From Akkermansiaceae bacterium (GTDB lineage Bacteria; Verrucomicrobiota; Verrucomicrobiia; Verrucomicrobiales; Akkermansiaceae), in NCBI GenBank assembly GCA_013041925.1, contig JABDRB010000018.1:1-64000 (forward strand): a DNA stretch of 64,000 nucleotides. Direction: 5' to 3'. The notes under the pieces are model-generated. The model was not told where the DNA came from. It did not search any database and worked only from the letters and a program-made list of their open reading frames with translations. Positions 7,916-17,606 of this stretch are shown piece after piece (the stretch's first letter is position 1; each line of letters begins with the position of its first letter). The position numbers and the translations under genes were made by a program.

Positions 7916-9118
7916 CTAGCCTCTGCGGATTTCAGATCCTTTGAAGCGGATCATGATGCGGAACACCTTTTTCTCGCGGCATTCGATCTTACCGGTTTTG
8001 AGATCAAACCGAGACGGGATCTCCTTGCGGTGGATATCGACGGAGGCAAAAAATCCACGCTCGGAAAAAACATCGATGAGCATAGTGATGGCTTTCGGTT
8101 TGCCTAGCAGGCTGTCCTCGGTATTGACGTGTGCGCGGCCGGAGATGGCGTGCGGCACAATGATGGGCATGATTTTATCCTGAATCAGCTCCACCACATC
8201 GCGGAATAATTCCTGCTCTTCGAGGTGATACCGGTCGAGTCGATAAACGAGGTCGCGCCGAGCGTGATTGATGATGTCAGCGGCTTCGGGGAGGTTGCGC
8301 AGCACATCGTATGTGCGCGGGTCGAGTTCCAATGAGCTCTGGTATTCCAGTTCCTTAAAGATATTAGCCTGCACCGCATTGAGGGGAAGCTGAGCGTTAA
8401 TTAAGTGGTAGTGGAAGATTTGTTTTAACGAGATCAAGGCATCGTAGGTTTGCTCCTTAAACGTCCGATAGCGGTTACGGGCAAGCTCTTCGTTGGTATC
8501 CGTCGGGCGTTCTTCAAAAAGTTGTCCGCTGCCGGTGCGTTTGACTTCCTCGTTGTGGGCGATGACTTCACGGCCGCGTTTTAACTGACGGGCAATACTT
8601 TCTGCCTCATCGATAAAGAGGACCATGATATGGTAGATGGGCTGTTTGAAGTGCACCTTGAGCGGGGTATCTTGGAACTCGCGGCGCAAGGTGACCATTT
8701 GATCGTAAAGCATTTTGATGCACTCGACCTGCACCTTGGTGCGCGGAAAGCCATCGAGGACAACCCCTTCGCGGTATGTGGGGTCGAGCATTTTACGAAA
8801 CAGGATGTCCACCACATCACGATCGTTGATCATGTGGCCTCCGTCCTTGAGTGCTTTCATCTCGGGTGAATCAAGCAATGAGCTGATAACGATGGGGTCG
8901 CTTGTGATATCGCGGACCTTGCAGATGTAATCCGTGTTGGTTCCTTTACCGGAGCCAGGTGCTCCACCGAGTAAAATAAGCTCCTTCGGGAAGCGCATCC
9001 TATCCCGTCCTCTCTCAGCCTCCAGCTTGTCCCAGACCGCATTAAAAATCATCAGGGCGTCTTTGATTTCAAGGTCGGGATTTTGCGCGGGTGTTGAATC
9101 TGGCGTGCTCACGGGCAT
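7916..9118 (-). CDS. Adenylate kinase-like NMP kinase with a long C-terminal extension
   Basis: 400 residues, about twice the size of an adenylate kinase. The kinase part has a Walker A loop GGAPGSGKGT at residues 51-60, VVLDGFPRT near 118-126 and a RQLKRGREV lid-type segment, so it should bind ATP and a nucleoside monophosphate. Residues about 245-400 form an extension with a DPRTYDVLRNLPEAADIINHARRD region and a beta-rich end; I recognise no domain there. A canonical adk elsewhere in the genome is likely. First gene of a leftward group; divergent from the Gfo/Idh gene. Confidence 0.75.
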   Translation of the reverse strand: MPVSTPDSTPAQNPDLEIKDALMIFNAVWDKLEAERGRDRMRFPKELILLGGAPGSGKGTNTDYICKVRDITSDPIVISSLLDSPEMKALKDGGHMINDRDVVDILFRKMLDPTYREGVVLDGFPRTKVQVECIKMLYDQMVTLRREFQDTPLKVHFKQPIYHIMVLFIDEAESIARQLKRGREVIAHNEEVKRTGSGQLFEERPTDTNEELARNRYRTFKEQTYDALISLKQIFHYHLINAQLPLNAVQANIFKELEYQSSLELDPRTYDVLRNLPEAADIINHARRDLVYRLDRYHLEEQELFRDVVELIQDKIMPIIVPHAISGRAHVNTEDSLLGKPKAITMLIDVFSERGFFASVDIHRKEIPSRFDLKTGKIECREKKVFRIMIRFKGSEIRRG

Positions 9119-9289
9119 CTAGGTAGAGGAAATGGGGGAGAAAGTCGAGCCTATTGCGGTAGTTTGGCGGGCTTATCGTGTGGCCCTGTCATCATGGGAA
9201 AAACGAGGGAGGAAGTGATCAGCAAAATAATGGAAATTGATCGAGATAGGTTGATAAATTCGGAGAAATCCATCCGTATAGCATGTGCT

Positions 9290-10648
9290 ATGAACAATCA
9301 GTTTGATCGAAGAAAATTTATCACGACGATGGGGTTGGCTGCGGCCAGCACGGCGATTCCAAGCCTTGGGGCATCCTTGAACACAAACAGTAAGCTGCGC
9401 ATCCTTCAAATAGGCGTGGGTGGAATCGGCGGGCTGGACAGAGGGCAACTTGCCAAAAATCCCAAAGTAGAAATCGCCGGTCTTTGTGATGTGAACCAGA
9501 ACAACCTTGATAAGGTTGCCCAAGAGTTTCCCAAGGCATTGACCTACAATGATAGCCGTCAAGCGTTTGAAAAGGACATGGATAAATACGACGCGGTGCT
9601 TGTCTGTACCCCAGATCACACCCACGCGGTGATGGCGTTGCATGCTTTGGCCCATGACAAACACCTCTATCTCCAAAAGCCTGTGGTACATCAACTCGAT
9701 GAAGTCAGAATGCTTAAGAAGGCACTTGCCGCAAAACCCAGATTGGCCACTCAGATGGGTAATCAGCGATCTGCAATTCAGGGCCGTAACCAAGCGATTG
9801 AGATCATTAAGTCCGGAGCTCTTGGAAAAACTCTCTCTGCTTGGGCATGGACGGGAAAAGTCGCTAATAACTCCTACTTTACAGATCCATGGATGGAAAA
9901 ATACATCGAGGGTGGAGCTGCTCCCGCTCACATCAAGTGGGATCTCTGGAAGCATTGCTGCACGGAAGATGTGCCCTACCACAGTCATCTTGCCACGAGG
10001 AAGTGGCGGACCTACTGGGAATTTGGTGGTGGTCAGTTGGCTGACTGGTGTTGCCACCTCCTCGACGCGGTTTATCATGCCTTGGATCTGGATGTTCCCA
10101 TCGCGGTGCAGACGGAGACGCCGAAGCCCTCCACCTCAGTCGGGCATTCCGCCTATAACCAATCTCGGATCACCTTTAACAAAACCGCCCACACGGTGGG
10201 GGATCATTTTGTCCTGCACTATAATGATCACGGCATTCATCCGCCGTGTGCGGAAACGGGTCTGCCATTTGGCGCGCGGTTCGGAACGAACAGCACGATG
10301 TTTGTTTGCGAAAACGGAACCTTGGTCCTTGCCGCCAACGGCAAAATGTCCATCTATCAAAATAGGAAAAAAGTGGATAACTTCCCCATGCCCCAAGTCG
10401 CTCGACGGAGTCACTGGGACGAGTGGGTCGATAACTGTTTCGGTGGGAAGCATGCCTTGCTTGGCGATCTTAACATAGGGTCACGCGTCACCGAAGCCGG
10501 GCTCCTTGCTGTCAAGGCGACACACTACCCGAACAGGAGCCTCGCTTGGGATTCCAAAGCCTCTCGCTTTGAAGTCGATGCCGTTAACAAAAAAATCCTC
10601 AAAAGAGAATACCGGAAGGGCTTTGAACCTCCCGCGCAATTCAGCTAA
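9290..10648 (+). CDS. Gfo/Idh/MocA-family oxidoreductase with Tat signal
   Basis: A 452-residue NAD(P)-dependent sugar oxidoreductase. The N-terminus DRRKFITTMGLAAAS is a twin-arginine signal, so the folded enzyme is exported. The Rossmann fold starts at LRILQIGVGGIGG, and CTPDHTHAVMALHAL is the usual family signature; the conserved EKP is QKP here (LYLQKPVVH). The C-terminal half (WDEWVDNCFGG, DLNIGSRVTEAGLLAVKA) matches the large secreted Planctomycetota/Verrucomicrobiota branch. The start at 9290 is chosen because the Tat motif follows at once; in-frame codons upstream add nothing family-like. Substrate unknown, presumably a glycan-derived sugar. Confidence 0.85.
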   Translation: MNNQFDRRKFITTMGLAAASTAIPSLGASLNTNSKLRILQIGVGGIGGLDRGQLAKNPKVEIAGLCDVNQNNLDKVAQEFPKALTYNDSRQAFEKDMDKYDAVLVCTPDHTHAVMALHALAHDKHLYLQKPVVHQLDEVRMLKKALAAKPRLATQMGNQRSAIQGRNQAIEIIKSGALGKTLSAWAWTGKVANNSYFTDPWMEKYIEGGAAPAHIKWDLWKHCCTEDVPYHSHLATRKWRTYWEFGGGQLADWCCHLLDAVYHALDLDVPIAVQTETPKPSTSVGHSAYNQSRITFNKTAHTVGDHFVLHYNDHGIHPPCAETGLPFGARFGTNSTMFVCENGTLVLAANGKMSIYQNRKKVDNFPMPQVARRSHWDEWVDNCFGGKHALLGDLNIGSRVTEAGLLAVKATHYPNRSLAWDSKASRFEVDAVNKKILKREYRKGFEPPAQFS

Positions 10649-10655
10649 AACACGC

Positions 10656-11243
10656 TTAAGAAAGCGCTTGATCAAGAACCCCTGCCGCCAGCTCTGAATA
10701 ATCGAGCTGCGCGGCAGCCTCTTGCCCCCGCGCACTCATTTTCGCCCAGGTTTTCTGGACGATACGTTGCATTTTTTCTTCTTCGGTATTCTCAATCAAA
10801 TCATCAAATTGGTGTTTGAGAAATACCAAGCAAAGCGCGTCCTCGAGCGTTTGGCAGTCGGGATCTGTTTTCAGGTTTTGTTTTTGATTCAGTGCCTGCA
10901 CCCGCTCGATCGTTGATTCAGGATAGCCGATGTCACGCAGGATGGCGGCTGACTTTTCCGCGTGAAATTTTTTTAATCCGGCGCGCCACTTGAGGTATCC
11001 GGCGCGCCCCATCGGCTGAGTGTTACGCGGGACTTCCCACCGGCAGATATGCTGGCATCGGGATGCGAGGCGCAATGGTTCTGAGGCATGGGGGTCGAGC
11101 GTGAGCACGGCATCGGTCAGACGTTTGGCAAAGACAAGCTCCTTGGCTTGTTCGGTGCCATCGCTGATCAAGGTGTTGGGGTCTTGGGCGTTAGCGGCAT
11201 CGAAGTGCTCGAACGCCTTCTGGAGTGCTGATTCATCATGCAT
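10656..11243 (-). CDS. DUF4202 family protein
   Basis: A 195-residue cytoplasmic protein with FEHFDAANAQDPN at the N-terminus, RCQHICRWEVPR and MGRAGYLKWRAGLKKFHA, patterns I associate with DUF4202. The spaced His residues (HICRW, KFHAEKS, FLKHQFD) look like an HD-type metal site, but the family's activity is not established. It faces the Gfo/Idh gene tail to tail with 7 bp between stops. Confidence 0.75.
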   Translation of the reverse strand: MHDESALQKAFEHFDAANAQDPNTLISDGTEQAKELVFAKRLTDAVLTLDPHASEPLRLASRCQHICRWEVPRNTQPMGRAGYLKWRAGLKKFHAEKSAAILRDIGYPESTIERVQALNQKQNLKTDPDCQTLEDALCLVFLKHQFDDLIENTEEEKMQRIVQKTWAKMSARGQEAAAQLDYSELAAGVLDQALS

Positions 11244-11441
11244 GCATCAAGATTGCTTCGCTGGACGCCGATGGGCAACCACGATTTTTTACAACGCCTG
11301 TCATCCTTGTGATGCCACCCAGACGCCCCCCCGTCCGTTTTCATGGCGGGCAATTACGTTGGTTCGATGACAACATGATAAGATTGGACATTACATGGTC
11401 GGCATGTGATCGTTGTTGTTCATATTCATTCAAATTAAACC

Positions 11442-12359
11442 GTGTCTATCATCAATCGAACGTTTTCATTTTTACTTTCTATTTTTCTTTCCCTTCCCCT
11501 TGTCGGGGCTGCTGCTGCGGGCTTGCTTGAGGATCAACAAAGGATCCTGTTTCTAGGGGACAGCATTACTCAAGGAGGAAGCTATGTGGCGAACTTCGAT
11601 GCTTGGCTGGTGAAGAAATTTCCCGACCGCCGGTTTACGGTGATCAATGCCGGTTTAAGCAGTGAAACGGTTTCGGGCCTGAGCGAAGAAAACCATGCCG
11701 GTGGTAGATTTCCACGTCCCTGCTTATTTGAACGTTTGGAGAGAGTTCTCGCTAAAACCAAGCCCGATCTCATTGTTGCGTGTTATGGTATGAACTGTGG
11801 TATCTATAAGGAGTTAGAAAATGAGAGATACGCCCGCTACCGCAATGGCATTCTACGCCTACGTGCCGCCGCCCGACAATACGGGGCTGAGGTCCTTCAC
11901 GTGACGCCACCAATTTTCGACAACCATGGCAAGGCTGGGTTTAATTACGACAGCGTGCTTACAAAATACGCTGAGTGGCTTGTAAAGCAGAGGGAGCAAG
12001 GATGGAACGTGGTCGACCTTCACTCTGACATGCGAGCCAAGGTTGACGAGCGAAGGAAGCAACATCCTAGGTTCACCGTGCAAAAAGATCAAATCCATCC
12101 AAACGGCGACGGGCACTGGATCATGGCCCAATGTCTCATCCATTATTTTGGAGACTCAGTGTCTGCTCAATTGACCTCTGCGCAAAAACTCCTTGATGGC
12201 CCGAGGCTCAATGCCATCACCCAGCGAATGCGGAGTTATCAAAAAGCGATCCACGCAGAAACGAAACCCCTGCGCCCCAATGTGCCCCAAGGCGGCACCC
12301 TCGAGTCGGCTGCGGCTGAAGCTAAGCAGCTCGAGGGTCGTATTTATGGCGGCATGTGA
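11442..12359 (+). CDS. Secreted SGNH/GDSL-type esterase
   Basis: 305 residues with an N-terminal signal peptide (hydrophobic segment to about residue 26). Block I is ILFLGDSITQGG with the nucleophilic Ser, block III is the CYGMNCGIY stretch, and block V is DQIHPNGDGH with the catalytic Asp and His. SGNH hydrolases of this type remove acyl groups from sugars or lipids. It precedes a secreted GH2 enzyme by about 140 bp, suggesting joint work on a substituted polysaccharide. GTG start at 11442. Confidence 0.83.
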   Translation: MSIINRTFSFLLSIFLSLPLVGAAAAGLLEDQQRILFLGDSITQGGSYVANFDAWLVKKFPDRRFTVINAGLSSETVSGLSEENHAGGRFPRPCLFERLERVLAKTKPDLIVACYGMNCGIYKELENERYARYRNGILRLRAAARQYGAEVLHVTPPIFDNHGKAGFNYDSVLTKYAEWLVKQREQGWNVVDLHSDMRAKVDERRKQHPRFTVQKDQIHPNGDGHWIMAQCLIHYFGDSVSAQLTSAQKLLDGPRLNAITQRMRSYQKAIHAETKPLRPNVPQGGTLESAAAEAKQLEGRIYGGM

Positions 12360-12497
12360 TGCAGACGGTTTAGTCATCTCTTGAGATCTCTCCAGAAGAT
12401 TCTAGCAGGATCTTCCGGCCGCTCTCTGTCTGGTATTTCCCTCCTCCCCCTAGCATTGCACGGCAATGTGGACTCGACTTTATCACGACTTTGCCCC

Positions 12498-14600
12498 ATG
12501 AGTTTCTCCGCCATGAATCGTTCGTATATCCTCCTCTTGATCCTCGCATTGTTCGCCAACTTTTCTCAGCCATTGCGCGCACAGCGCAGTCTCATCACGC
12601 TGACGGAAGGCTGGAACTTTAAACATGGTGACATCGTAAAAGCAGAGACAATCGCATTCGATGACAGCCGTTGGGAACCGATCACGATCCCGCACACCTG
12701 GAATGACCCGAAAGAACCTCAGATGGTAACCAAGGGGGCACGATACTTGCGTGGCCCTGGTTGGTACCGCAGAATACTGGACTTTCCAGAAGTCTCACCG
12801 GATCAACGCACATTTCTCCGTTTCGAAGCCGCCGCAGTGGTTGCTGATATCTATCTCAACGGAACCAAGCTCGGCCAGCACCGTGGCGGTTTCACGGCTT
12901 TCACTTACGAAATTTCCGAAGCGATCAAACCCGGCAACAATCTGCTCTCGGTGCGCGTCGATAATTCACGCTTCAATGATGTGCCCCCTCTCAGCGGTGA
13001 CTTCACTGTCTTCGGCGGTCTTTACCGCCCAGTGCACCTGATCCAGACCGGTTCTCTTTGTATCAGTCCGCTGATCCACGGTAGCAGCGGTGTCAGCTTG
13101 CGGCAATCCAACGTCAGCGCCCATGAGGCTACGGTGACGGTGACCACCCATCTATCGAATCAGGGCAGCAAGCTGAAAACCTTCACCCTTCGCACCACCG
13201 TTAGCGATGCCAATGGTAAAACCGTCACTCAGCAAGAAACAGAACACAATGCGGACAGTTCATCCGTGAATCAATCGCTGAAGGTAAGTGAACCCCATCT
13301 TTGGCATGGCACCGAGGACCCTTACCTCTATGCCGTCCATGTCGAACTGATCGCCGATGGTAAAGTCGTCGATAGGAAGTCCGAGCCACTGGGCCTGCGC
13401 TTTTTCAACTTCGACAAGGATAAGGGCTTTAGCCTCAACGGACAGCCATTGCGCCTGCGCGGTGTCTGTCGCCATCAGGACCGTGCTGAAAAAGGCTGGG
13501 CCATCAGCAATGAGGACATGGAAGAGGATATGGCTCTCATCCGCGAAATGGGTGCCAATGCCGTCCGCCTTGCGCATTATCCACATTCCGATTACTTCTT
13601 GCAACTTTGCGACCGCAGTGGACTGCTCGTATGGTCTGAGATCCCACTGGTCAACGAAATCCGCGAACCGGAACCCTATCTCAAAAATTCCATCCAACAG
13701 CTTGAAGAAATGATCGCCCAGCTTGGTAATCACCCATCGATTGTCACTTGGGGCCTCTGGAACGAACTGCAGGGCGGCGCACCTGCCTTGCCGGTCATCC
13801 AAAATCTCCACAATCGAGCTCACCAGCTCGACCCCACCCGACCGACAACCGGTGCCTCTTTCAAGGGGTCACGAAAATGGTGCCCTGAAGCCCATAAGGT
13901 GACCGACTTGCTGGCCCTCAACGCCTACCCTGGGTGGTATAGTGGCCACCCTGATGACATGGGCGACATCCTCGACGACTTTCGGAGATTTGCGCCCAAC
14001 CAGCCGATCAGCGTCAGTGAATACGGGTCCGGAGCCAGCCTGTTTCATCACCAGCAGAATATGGAGCAAGGTCCCAACCCCCGCGGTTGGTGGCACCCAG
14101 AAGAATGGCAGGCGCTCTCGCATGAGAAACACTGGAAACACATCGAAAGCCGACCTTATGTCTGGGGGTCCTTCATCTGGAACATGTTTGACTTCTCTAG
14201 CGCCGGACGCCGCGAGGGACAGGTGATCGGTATGAATGATAAAGGCCTCGTGACCCACGACCGCAAACGTCGCAAGGACACGTTTTTCTTCTACAAGGCT
14301 GCGTGGTCGAAGCATCCGGTGCTTCACATCACGAGCCGCCGACACACCCTGCGGATGGAGCCCGATACCTCGCTTAAGATCTACGGCAACGGCAAAAACC
14401 TCAAGCTCACCCTCAACGGTGAAGCGCTGCGGGCCGACAAGCAGGACGGGGTAATTTACATCTGGGACAAAATCACCTTGGAAATGGGCTCCAACATTCT
14501 CGTTGCCACGTCCGAGCACAACGGGAAGACTATTTCCGATTGGGTGAACTGGACCTACGCTCCGGACGGCAAACCGGAACGAAAATCGACCAAAAGATGA
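12498..14600 (+). CDS. Secreted glycoside hydrolase family 2 (beta-galactosidase-type)
   Basis: About 700 residues: signal peptide (NRSYILLLILALF... to LRAQ), jelly-roll sugar-binding domain (WNFKHGD, ITIPHTWND), an immunoglobulin-like domain, and a TIM barrel with RLRGVCRHQD, the acid/base in GLWNELQGG and the likely nucleophile Glu in SVSEYGSG. GH2 members cleave beta-galactosides, beta-glucuronides or beta-mannosides; which one is not clear. The C-terminal 90 residues look like an Ig-like module (LKIYGNGKNLKLTLNGE). Starts at 12498 or 12513 both leave a good signal peptide; neither has a Shine-Dalgarno. Confidence 0.87.
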   Translation: MSFSAMNRSYILLLILALFANFSQPLRAQRSLITLTEGWNFKHGDIVKAETIAFDDSRWEPITIPHTWNDPKEPQMVTKGARYLRGPGWYRRILDFPEVSPDQRTFLRFEAAAVVADIYLNGTKLGQHRGGFTAFTYEISEAIKPGNNLLSVRVDNSRFNDVPPLSGDFTVFGGLYRPVHLIQTGSLCISPLIHGSSGVSLRQSNVSAHEATVTVTTHLSNQGSKLKTFTLRTTVSDANGKTVTQQETEHNADSSSVNQSLKVSEPHLWHGTEDPYLYAVHVELIADGKVVDRKSEPLGLRFFNFDKDKGFSLNGQPLRLRGVCRHQDRAEKGWAISNEDMEEDMALIREMGANAVRLAHYPHSDYFLQLCDRSGLLVWSEIPLVNEIREPEPYLKNSIQQLEEMIAQLGNHPSIVTWGLWNELQGGAPALPVIQNLHNRAHQLDPTRPTTGASFKGSRKWCPEAHKVTDLLALNAYPGWYSGHPDDMGDILDDFRRFAPNQPISVSEYGSGASLFHHQQNMEQGPNPRGWWHPEEWQALSHEKHWKHIESRPYVWGSFIWNMFDFSSAGRREGQVIGMNDKGLVTHDRKRRKDTFFFYKAAWSKHPVLHITSRRHTLRMEPDTSLKIYGNGKNLKLTLNGEALRADKQDGVIYIWDKITLEMGSNILVATSEHNGKTISDWVNWTYAPDGKPERKSTKR

Positions 14601-14684
14601 ATGCTGGATAATGAGGCAGGGCGTAGACAAAAACCAACAAGAAGGATGAGATTTTAATTAAGACACAGAGCAGAAAGACAAAGC

Positions 14685-15509
14685 ATGAAGATTTTCAAAA
14701 TAGCATCTATGATGATGCTCGCCTGCGTTTCGATCGATGCAGAGGAGCCCATGATCGTTGCTCATCGAGGCGCCTCACGGGTTGCACCAGAGAATACCAT
14801 CCCTGCCTTTAAGCGGGCATGGCAACAGGGGGCCGATGCCATTGAAGCCGATTTCCACCTAACAAAAGATGGCCATATAGTTTGTATTCATGATCGAAAT
14901 ACCCAAAAGGTATCAGGTGTGAACCTTGTTGTCAGGAGTGTTGCCTTAGCTGAATTGAGGCGACTGGATGTAGGTTTGAGTCATAGTAAAGCATACAGGG
15001 GCACCGTTATGCCAACGATTGAAGAGGTTTTTGCGATCATCCCCGAGCAGAAATCCATCTACATCGAAATCAAGTGTGGTTCAGAGATCATTCCTGTGTT
15101 GCTCGAAGAAATCGAGAAATCCAACCTCAAGTACGAGCAGGTTGTCGTTATTTGCTTCAACAAGAAAATTGTCCAAGAACTGAAAGCAAAAGCCCCTGAG
15201 ATAAAGGTCTTATGGCTGTCTGGATTCAAGAAGGATAAATCGGGAAATATACACCCATCTCCCGAAACGGTTCTGACAACCTTAAAGCAAATCAAGGCGG
15301 ATGGTTTTAGCTCCACCCACGAAATGATTGACGAGGATTTGATCAAAAAAATAACAAATCATGGGTATGAATATCATGTTTGGACGGTTGACGAGGCAAA
15401 GGTCGCAAGGCGATTCAAGAGGTGGGGAGCGAAGTCAATCTCTACCAATGTTCCTGGCTACATAAGAAAAAATCTTGTCGAACAAGATGCGGTGATAAAA
15501 AGCCGATAG
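14685..15509 (+). CDS. Glycerophosphodiester phosphodiesterase
   Basis: 274 residues with a signal peptide (first 19 or 20 residues, ending ...SIDA). The GDPD barrel starts with IVAHRGASRVAPENT, where His27 and Arg28 are catalytic-type residues, followed by DAIEADFHLTKDGHIVCIHD with the metal-binding Glu/Asp and second His, and IEIKCG. It ends with VWTVDEAKVARRFKRWGAKSISTNVPG, as in the UgpQ-like group. The enzyme would release sn-glycerol-3-phosphate from deacylated phospholipids in the periplasm. Confidence 0.9.
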   Translation: MKIFKIASMMMLACVSIDAEEPMIVAHRGASRVAPENTIPAFKRAWQQGADAIEADFHLTKDGHIVCIHDRNTQKVSGVNLVVRSVALAELRRLDVGLSHSKAYRGTVMPTIEEVFAIIPEQKSIYIEIKCGSEIIPVLLEEIEKSNLKYEQVVVICFNKKIVQELKAKAPEIKVLWLSGFKKDKSGNIHPSPETVLTTLKQIKADGFSSTHEMIDEDLIKKITNHGYEYHVWTVDEAKVARRFKRWGAKSISTNVPGYIRKNLVEQDAVIKSR

Positions 15510-15606
15510 TGATTGGGCGGGTAAAATTGCCAGATAAAATTGCCAGGCATCGAGCGTCAGTTTTCGTGGCTTGCGGTGTTTTGGCGGCTGGGTATCATTC
15601 CTTGCA

Positions 15607-15903
15607 ATGGATAGAACGAAGCTCAAGAGAGAGTCATTAGAGTTATGCCAAATACTGATGACCATGGCATTGGTGACTCTGCCGGTCATCATCGCTTACT
15701 ACTTTTGCCGTGATTATCCAGGTAAGGATAATGGACCAGAGAATGCACCTTTGGCCGCTTGCGTCGTTGCGCTAGTATGGACACCTCTCTACCTGGGTGT
15801 GAGAGACCTCTTTTCCGAGCATCAGCATAAGCTGAACGCGGGACTGCTTGTTATCTTTGTGCTTCTGGCCCTTCAAGTGACCATCGGTAACCCGAAGTTT
15901 TAG
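15607..15903 (+). CDS. Small membrane protein of unknown function
   Basis: 98 residues with three hydrophobic segments (about residues 14-33, 47-64 and 76-93) and short charged loops. I do not recognise a family. The start at 15607 is chosen because the upstream in-frame extension is not membrane-like and because a charged MDRTKLKRES N-terminus precedes the first helix. It stands alone, 97 bp after the GDPD gene. Confidence 0.5.
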   Translation: MDRTKLKRESLELCQILMTMALVTLPVIIAYYFCRDYPGKDNGPENAPLAACVVALVWTPLYLGVRDLFSEHQHKLNAGLLVIFVLLALQVTIGNPKF

Positions 15904-15969
15904 ATTATTCTAGCTGATAGCCATGCAGACGAAGCGTCAACGGGTGCGGCATGGTTGGGGTAGGGTGGC

Positions 15970-17052
15970 TTACTTGAACTGAAGTTCTGAAAATGGGATC
16001 TTGTGGGATATCACAGATTTTCCCTTGTGATCAATCACGCGAAGCTCAACGTATTGGTCCTTCCAGTTGAGGTCGATCACGCCGGCATTGAGTTGAGCAT
16101 AGGCCTTGCCGATACGGAATGAGTTTTTCGTCTTCGCCCATCCGGGGTGGGCGTGAGTCATTCCGCTACTGGTAAAGTCGTAGAGCGGGTAGCCACCGAT
16201 GTCCACCTTGGACAATTCTGCAAAGTGAACGTCACCAGAGATGACGATCGTCTGGTGGGCTTTGAATTGCTTAAGCAGGCGAAATAGCCGTTGTTGCTCA
16301 TGCGGGACATGTCCCCAATTCTCCATACCCTTCTCCACGGCAAGCATCTGGATGCTGCTGGCGATGATGCGGAAGTCCGCGGGCACCTGAAGTTGCTGCT
16401 CGAGCCACTTCCACTGGGCATCACCGAGCAGGGTCATGCTGGTGTCATCAGTGGGACGATACCAGCCGACAATGTTGTCAGGGCGTTCGCCTTTTTTGTA
16501 CTGGGTTCGCGGTAACTTGTCGCGGAAATAGCGGGTGTCTAATAAGATGATCTGACAGACCTGTCCTTGTTGGCCGAACGTGTGAGAGCTGTAGATGCCT
16601 GGGCGTTGCCGGCGGATAGACCCTTCTGGCTCTTTAAAGAAATCGAGGAAGATTTTTTCAGATTCTTTCCTCATCGGGTAATCATTTCCGCCATCATTGT
16701 CACCGTAATCGTGATCGTCCCATGTGGCGAGCATTGTGCATTTTTCCTGCAATTCTTTGAATCCCTTTTGTTCGCGAAGCTCATCGTATTTTTTTTGAAG
16801 GACATTCATGTCCTTCGTGTCGCCATAGATGTTATCGCCTAAAAAGACAAAGACATCGGGGCGCTCACCAAGAAGTGCTTGATACATTCCGTCCGTGCTA
16901 TTTCGCGGATTGTTGCAGGCACCGAAGGCGATACGAGACAGGGTGAGATCGAGATGGTTTTCGCTTTTGACGGGATCGGATTGACCGTGGATGAACGGAC
17001 CACATGCCACAAAGACAATCGTTAGAGTGAGAAGGGTATGATGACGTTTCAT
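15970..17052 (-). CDS. PhoD-like alkaline phosphatase/phosphodiesterase (secreted)
   Basis: A 360-residue metallophosphatase with a signal peptide. Motifs in order: RIAFGACNN, VFVFLGDNIYGDT (metal-binding Asp/Asn), ATWDDHDYGDNDGG (the PhoD hallmark), IILLDTRYFRD and IVISGDVHFAEL (His-metal ligand). PhoD-type enzymes use Fe/Ca to cleave phosphodi- and monoesters. The start at 17052 (MKRHHTLL) is preferred to the in-frame one 39 bp upstream because the signal peptide begins there. Confidence 0.88.
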   Translation of the reverse strand: MKRHHTLLTLTIVFVACGPFIHGQSDPVKSENHLDLTLSRIAFGACNNPRNSTDGMYQALLGERPDVFVFLGDNIYGDTKDMNVLQKKYDELREQKGFKELQEKCTMLATWDDHDYGDNDGGNDYPMRKESEKIFLDFFKEPEGSIRRQRPGIYSSHTFGQQGQVCQIILLDTRYFRDKLPRTQYKKGERPDNIVGWYRPTDDTSMTLLGDAQWKWLEQQLQVPADFRIIASSIQMLAVEKGMENWGHVPHEQQRLFRLLKQFKAHQTIVISGDVHFAELSKVDIGGYPLYDFTSSGMTHAHPGWAKTKNSFRIGKAYAQLNAGVIDLNWKDQYVELRVIDHKGKSVISHKIPFSELQFK

Positions 17053-17123
17053 AGATGATAGGCTGTTGACGCCTCTCATGCTGGTCCGCATTCATCGACC
17101 GTTCAAGGTTTTCTTATTTGATC

Positions 17124-17606
17124 CTAGGAGGCGTCTTTCTTGCTTGGGTGACGGGTGTCATCGTCCTGCATGTTGAGCGGGTCTTCTGGGGTATCATGCC
17201 AGAGAAGCAGTCCACGGAAGAAGTTTTTAAAGGATGAGGTTCCGGCGTCCATCTCGCGTTGGATTTCTTGTGCGGCTTGTTCATCGGAGTCACATTCTTC
17301 GATGCGTTGCCGTATCTCTGGGATGCGGGTTTTGATTTCTTTTCCCAGTTCGTTGATCAGTTGCTCATCGCCGTCGCCCTTGAGCGCCTCGAGTCGACCG
17401 CGTAATAACCGCTGGGTATTACGGAAGCCAACACTCAGGTGGGCCAGTTGCCGGATATCGAGGTCTTCGGGGTGTCGCAGGAGCAGGTTTTCGACATGCG
17501 ATGACATTTCTTTTTCCAATCGTCTGAGCCGTTGGTCACAGGCGTCTAGGTGGTGGTCAAATTGGTGCTCGAGATCAGCACAGAGGGAGGTTAGTTCATC
17601 TTTCAT
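17124..17606 (-). CDS. Coiled-coil protein of unknown function
   Basis: 160 residues, strongly helical and charged; heptad-like patterns run from residue 5 to about 115, followed by a short FKNFFRGLLLWHD segment and an acidic tail. No family is recognised. It overlaps the stop of an upstream 81-residue ORF by 11 bp on the same strand, which suggests translational coupling. Confidence 0.6.
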   Translation of the reverse strand: MKDELTSLCADLEHQFDHHLDACDQRLRRLEKEMSSHVENLLLRHPEDLDIRQLAHLSVGFRNTQRLLRGRLEALKGDGDEQLINELGKEIKTRIPEIRQRIEECDSDEQAAQEIQREMDAGTSSFKNFFRGLLLWHDTPEDPLNMQDDDTRHPSKKDAS

